Origin: Leptolyngbya sp. FACHB-321
GTDB lineage: Bacteria; Cyanobacteriota; Cyanobacteriia; Leptolyngbyales; Leptolyngbyaceae
Assembly: GCF_014695975.1 (NCBI RefSeq)
Contig: NZ_JACJPI010000090.1
Location: forward strand, 1 to 64,000
Length of the DNA: 64,000 bases
Direction: 5' to 3'
How positions within the stretch are numbered: the stretch's first letter is position 1; every line of letters begins with the position of its first letter. A model generated the notes under the pieces. The model saw only the letters and a list, made by a program, of their open reading frames with translations, ran no database searches and was not told the origin of the DNA. Shown piece after piece: positions 62,668 through 64,000 of the stretch. The position numbers and the translations under genes are program-made.

Positions 62668-63302
62668 GTATTGCTTCCCACTAGTTGCGCTACCTGGGTA
62701 CGAGCAGAAGCAATCGACTCTGCTAACTTTTGCCCGCCATATTCATCGTTTTCAACGTGGATAAAGGTGATGTCAGTAATGCCCATAAAGCCGAAAACGG
62801 TAACAAGATAAGGGTCGTGATGATTCATCTTTTCGTAGCGTCCGCCCGGTTGAAAACCAGAATCACCCCGAGCTTCAATCACAAACATCTTCTTACCAAG
62901 TACTAGCGGTTTGAAAACGTTAGCAGCATCATCTGGTTCAAAAGCAACGGTACGCCCAACTCGCACAATTTGGTCAATATACGCCTTGAAGCTACTGGGA
63001 ACGCTGAAGTTATACATGGGAACACCGATGATATAGATATCAGCTGCCAAAAATTCATCCACCAGTTGATCGCTCAGATGAATGGCTTCCTGCAATTGAG
63101 GAGTGTGTTTTTCTGGCGGTGTAAAAGCAGCAGCAATCCACGGTTCATCGATATGCGGAACCGGATTGCGACCGACATCGCGATAGCTAACAGTATCGCC
63201 AGGATGAACTTGCTGCCATTGTTCAACAAACTCTCTAGTCAGCCGTCGAGACTGCGATCGCTCGCCTCTAGGACTCGAATCAATGTGTAATAAATGTGCC
63301 AT
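62664..63302 (-). CDS. azoR: FMN-dependent NADH-azoreductase
   Basis: A 212-residue flavodoxin-like quinone/azo reductase that reduces quinones and azo compounds with NADH. Family features are HIDSSPRGERSQSRRLT (FMN phosphate loop, near residue 6), YIIGVPMYNFSVPSSFKAYI (near 92), and VIEARGDSGFQPGG (near 146). An AGGAGG box is four bases before the ATG. The interrupted NTF2-like gene follows, and an AraC-type regulator gene is divergent, suggesting a locally regulated detoxification unit. Confidence 0.94.
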   Translation of the reverse strand: MAHLLHIDSSPRGERSQSRRLTREFVEQWQQVHPGDTVSYRDVGRNPVPHIDEPWIAAAFTPPEKHTPQLQEAIHLSDQLVDEFLAADIYIIGVPMYNFSVPSSFKAYIDQIVRVGRTVAFEPDDAANVFKPLVLGKKMFVIEARGDSGFQPGGRYEKMNHHDPYLVTVFGFMGITDITFIHVENDEYGGQKLAESIASARTQVAQLVGSNT

Positions 63303-63534
63303 AGTTCCTCCTGCCTAATCATTCTCTCAGCGTAGGGAACTCACATCTGTTTTGCTATCTAATTGTTGTGCCACTGTCAAAATCTTGCGATCAATCTTTA
63401 GGTGGCTTGGCAGAAGTGTTGTGAACGCTCATACAATCAGACTTACAGCGGTTCTATTTGGGCTCATGAGCAAGTTTTTTATAGAAACACCCAGGCAGCA
63501 TCTCGCTCTGATAGGGAATTGAGGCTTGCTAGCG
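63303..63534. promoter_or_regulatory. Divergent promoter region azoR / AraC-type gene
   Basis: About 230 bases between divergent genes. It contains both promoters and presumably the regulator's binding site. I see no perfect repeat. Confidence 0.4.
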
Positions 63535-64000
63535 ATGAATTGGATCTACACGAAGAAGTCGATCGCCAATCACCAGCTTGAAACCGCTGGGCAGCCGATC
63601 CTGTCTAGTCAGAAGCACGGTTGGGAAAACATTCTGGTTGAGCAATTCCAACATCCGCCGGGTGAGGCAAACTGCCATTACAGCGATGAGCATACGATTT
63701 GTTTATCGCTTGCCTCCCGTCCAGTCCGCTTTTTGCAAGTTAGAGAAGGGAAAACCTATTCAGGGCTATATGGGAAAGGTGACATTTCCATCACACCAGC
63801 GAAGACACCATTTTTCGCTCGGTGGGATAGTGAGGATCATTACTTGCAGATTCGGCTTGCCGCTCACTTTATCCAGCGCATTGCCCAAGAAATCCTTGAC
63901 CAAAATCTAGAGCACCTGGAATTACTCCCCGAATTTCGGACTCGTGATCCTCAAATTGAGGCAATCGGCATGATGCTGCTGAATGAACTACAACAGGAAA
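63535..64000 (+). CDS. N-terminal part of an AraC-family regulator (cut by window edge)
   Basis: An open frame from ATG 63535 runs off the right edge (155 complete codons). It begins with a W/K-rich segment and continues HGWENILVEQFQHPPGE, then DISITPAKTPFFARWDSEDH, a cupin-like sensor pattern seen in AraC regulators next to oxidoreductase genes. The helix-turn-helix domain would lie beyond the edge. Being divergent from azoR suggests it controls that gene. Confidence 0.75.
   Translation, partial: MNWIYTKKSIANHQLETAGQPILSSQKHGWENILVEQFQHPPGEANCHYSDEHTICLSLASRPVRFLQVREGKTYSGLYGKGDISITPAKTPFFARWDSEDHYLQIRLAAHFIQRIAQEILDQNLEHLELLPEFRTRDPQIEAIGMMLLNELQQE

Overview
The window reads as cyanobacterial chromosome. 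The evidence is the gene content: a Ycf37-type photosystem I assembly TPR protein, a DUF3493 membrane protein, a UbiB/ABC1 kinase, a PilT retraction ATPase, a KaiB-domain protein, a type IV pilin-like G/H protein, DUF1400, DUF2993, GerMN and DUF4912 proteins, and an SLH-domain envelope protein. The HIP1 octamer GCGATCGC is also very frequent, and there are many short tandem repeats of 7-bp units of the kind seen mainly in filamentous cyanobacteria. A filamentous, Leptolyngbya/Oscillatoria-like host is inference only. No rRNA, CRISPR array, transposase or prophage is visible.

Layout. 0-5 kb: the block thiL, ArsR regulator, accB, efp and a lumenal cyclophilin. 5-11.3 kb: GerMN and DUF2993 proteins, proS, the Ycf37-like gene, a solute-binding protein, and rpmI-rplT. 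11.4-25.7 kb: a 2OG-Fe(II) oxygenase, a large anchored Big_5-like protein, a pentapeptide-repeat protein, an ABC1 kinase, a DegT aminotransferase, a FetB-like permease, egtD, a pilin-like protein and a GH57 branching enzyme. 25.7-36 kb: a glycan gene pair (GT2 plus a Gfo/Idh-SDR fusion), uvrC, a response regulator and mfd. 36-38.3 kb: a small accessory patch with an M19 dipeptidase and a hicBA locus preceded by a broken gene. 38.4-42 kb: aspA, hisB and a DUF4912 gene. 42.5-50.4 kb: a 1993-residue protein with three TPR-plus-glycosyltransferase-like modules, convergent with a GT2-TPR-methyltransferase fusion. 50.4-61.4 kb: moeA, a DUF1400 hydrolase, a beta-helix/SLH protein, tRNA-Thr(CGU), a C-terminal processing protease, pilT with a KaiB-domain gene, and cofH. 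61.6-64 kb: an OmpR-type regulator, then azoR with a downstream NTF2-like gene carrying an in-frame TGA, and a divergent AraC-type regulator that runs off the edge.

Most genes are housekeeping and look intact. The unusual material is mainly non-coding or modular. Heptanucleotide repeats lie between genes and also, in frame, inside thiL, mfd, moeA and the 1993-residue protein, where they encode hydrophilic linkers or loop insertions. A strong intrinsic terminator lies inside the signal-peptide codons of the solute-binding protein gene, just after rplT. A double-hairpin element upstream of egtD could be a small RNA or leader. Several long perfect palindromes sit in otherwise empty intergenic DNA. 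Three decayed or interrupted genes were found by reading frames by eye: a DUF4351 tail, a DUF6887-like gene and the NTF2-like gene.
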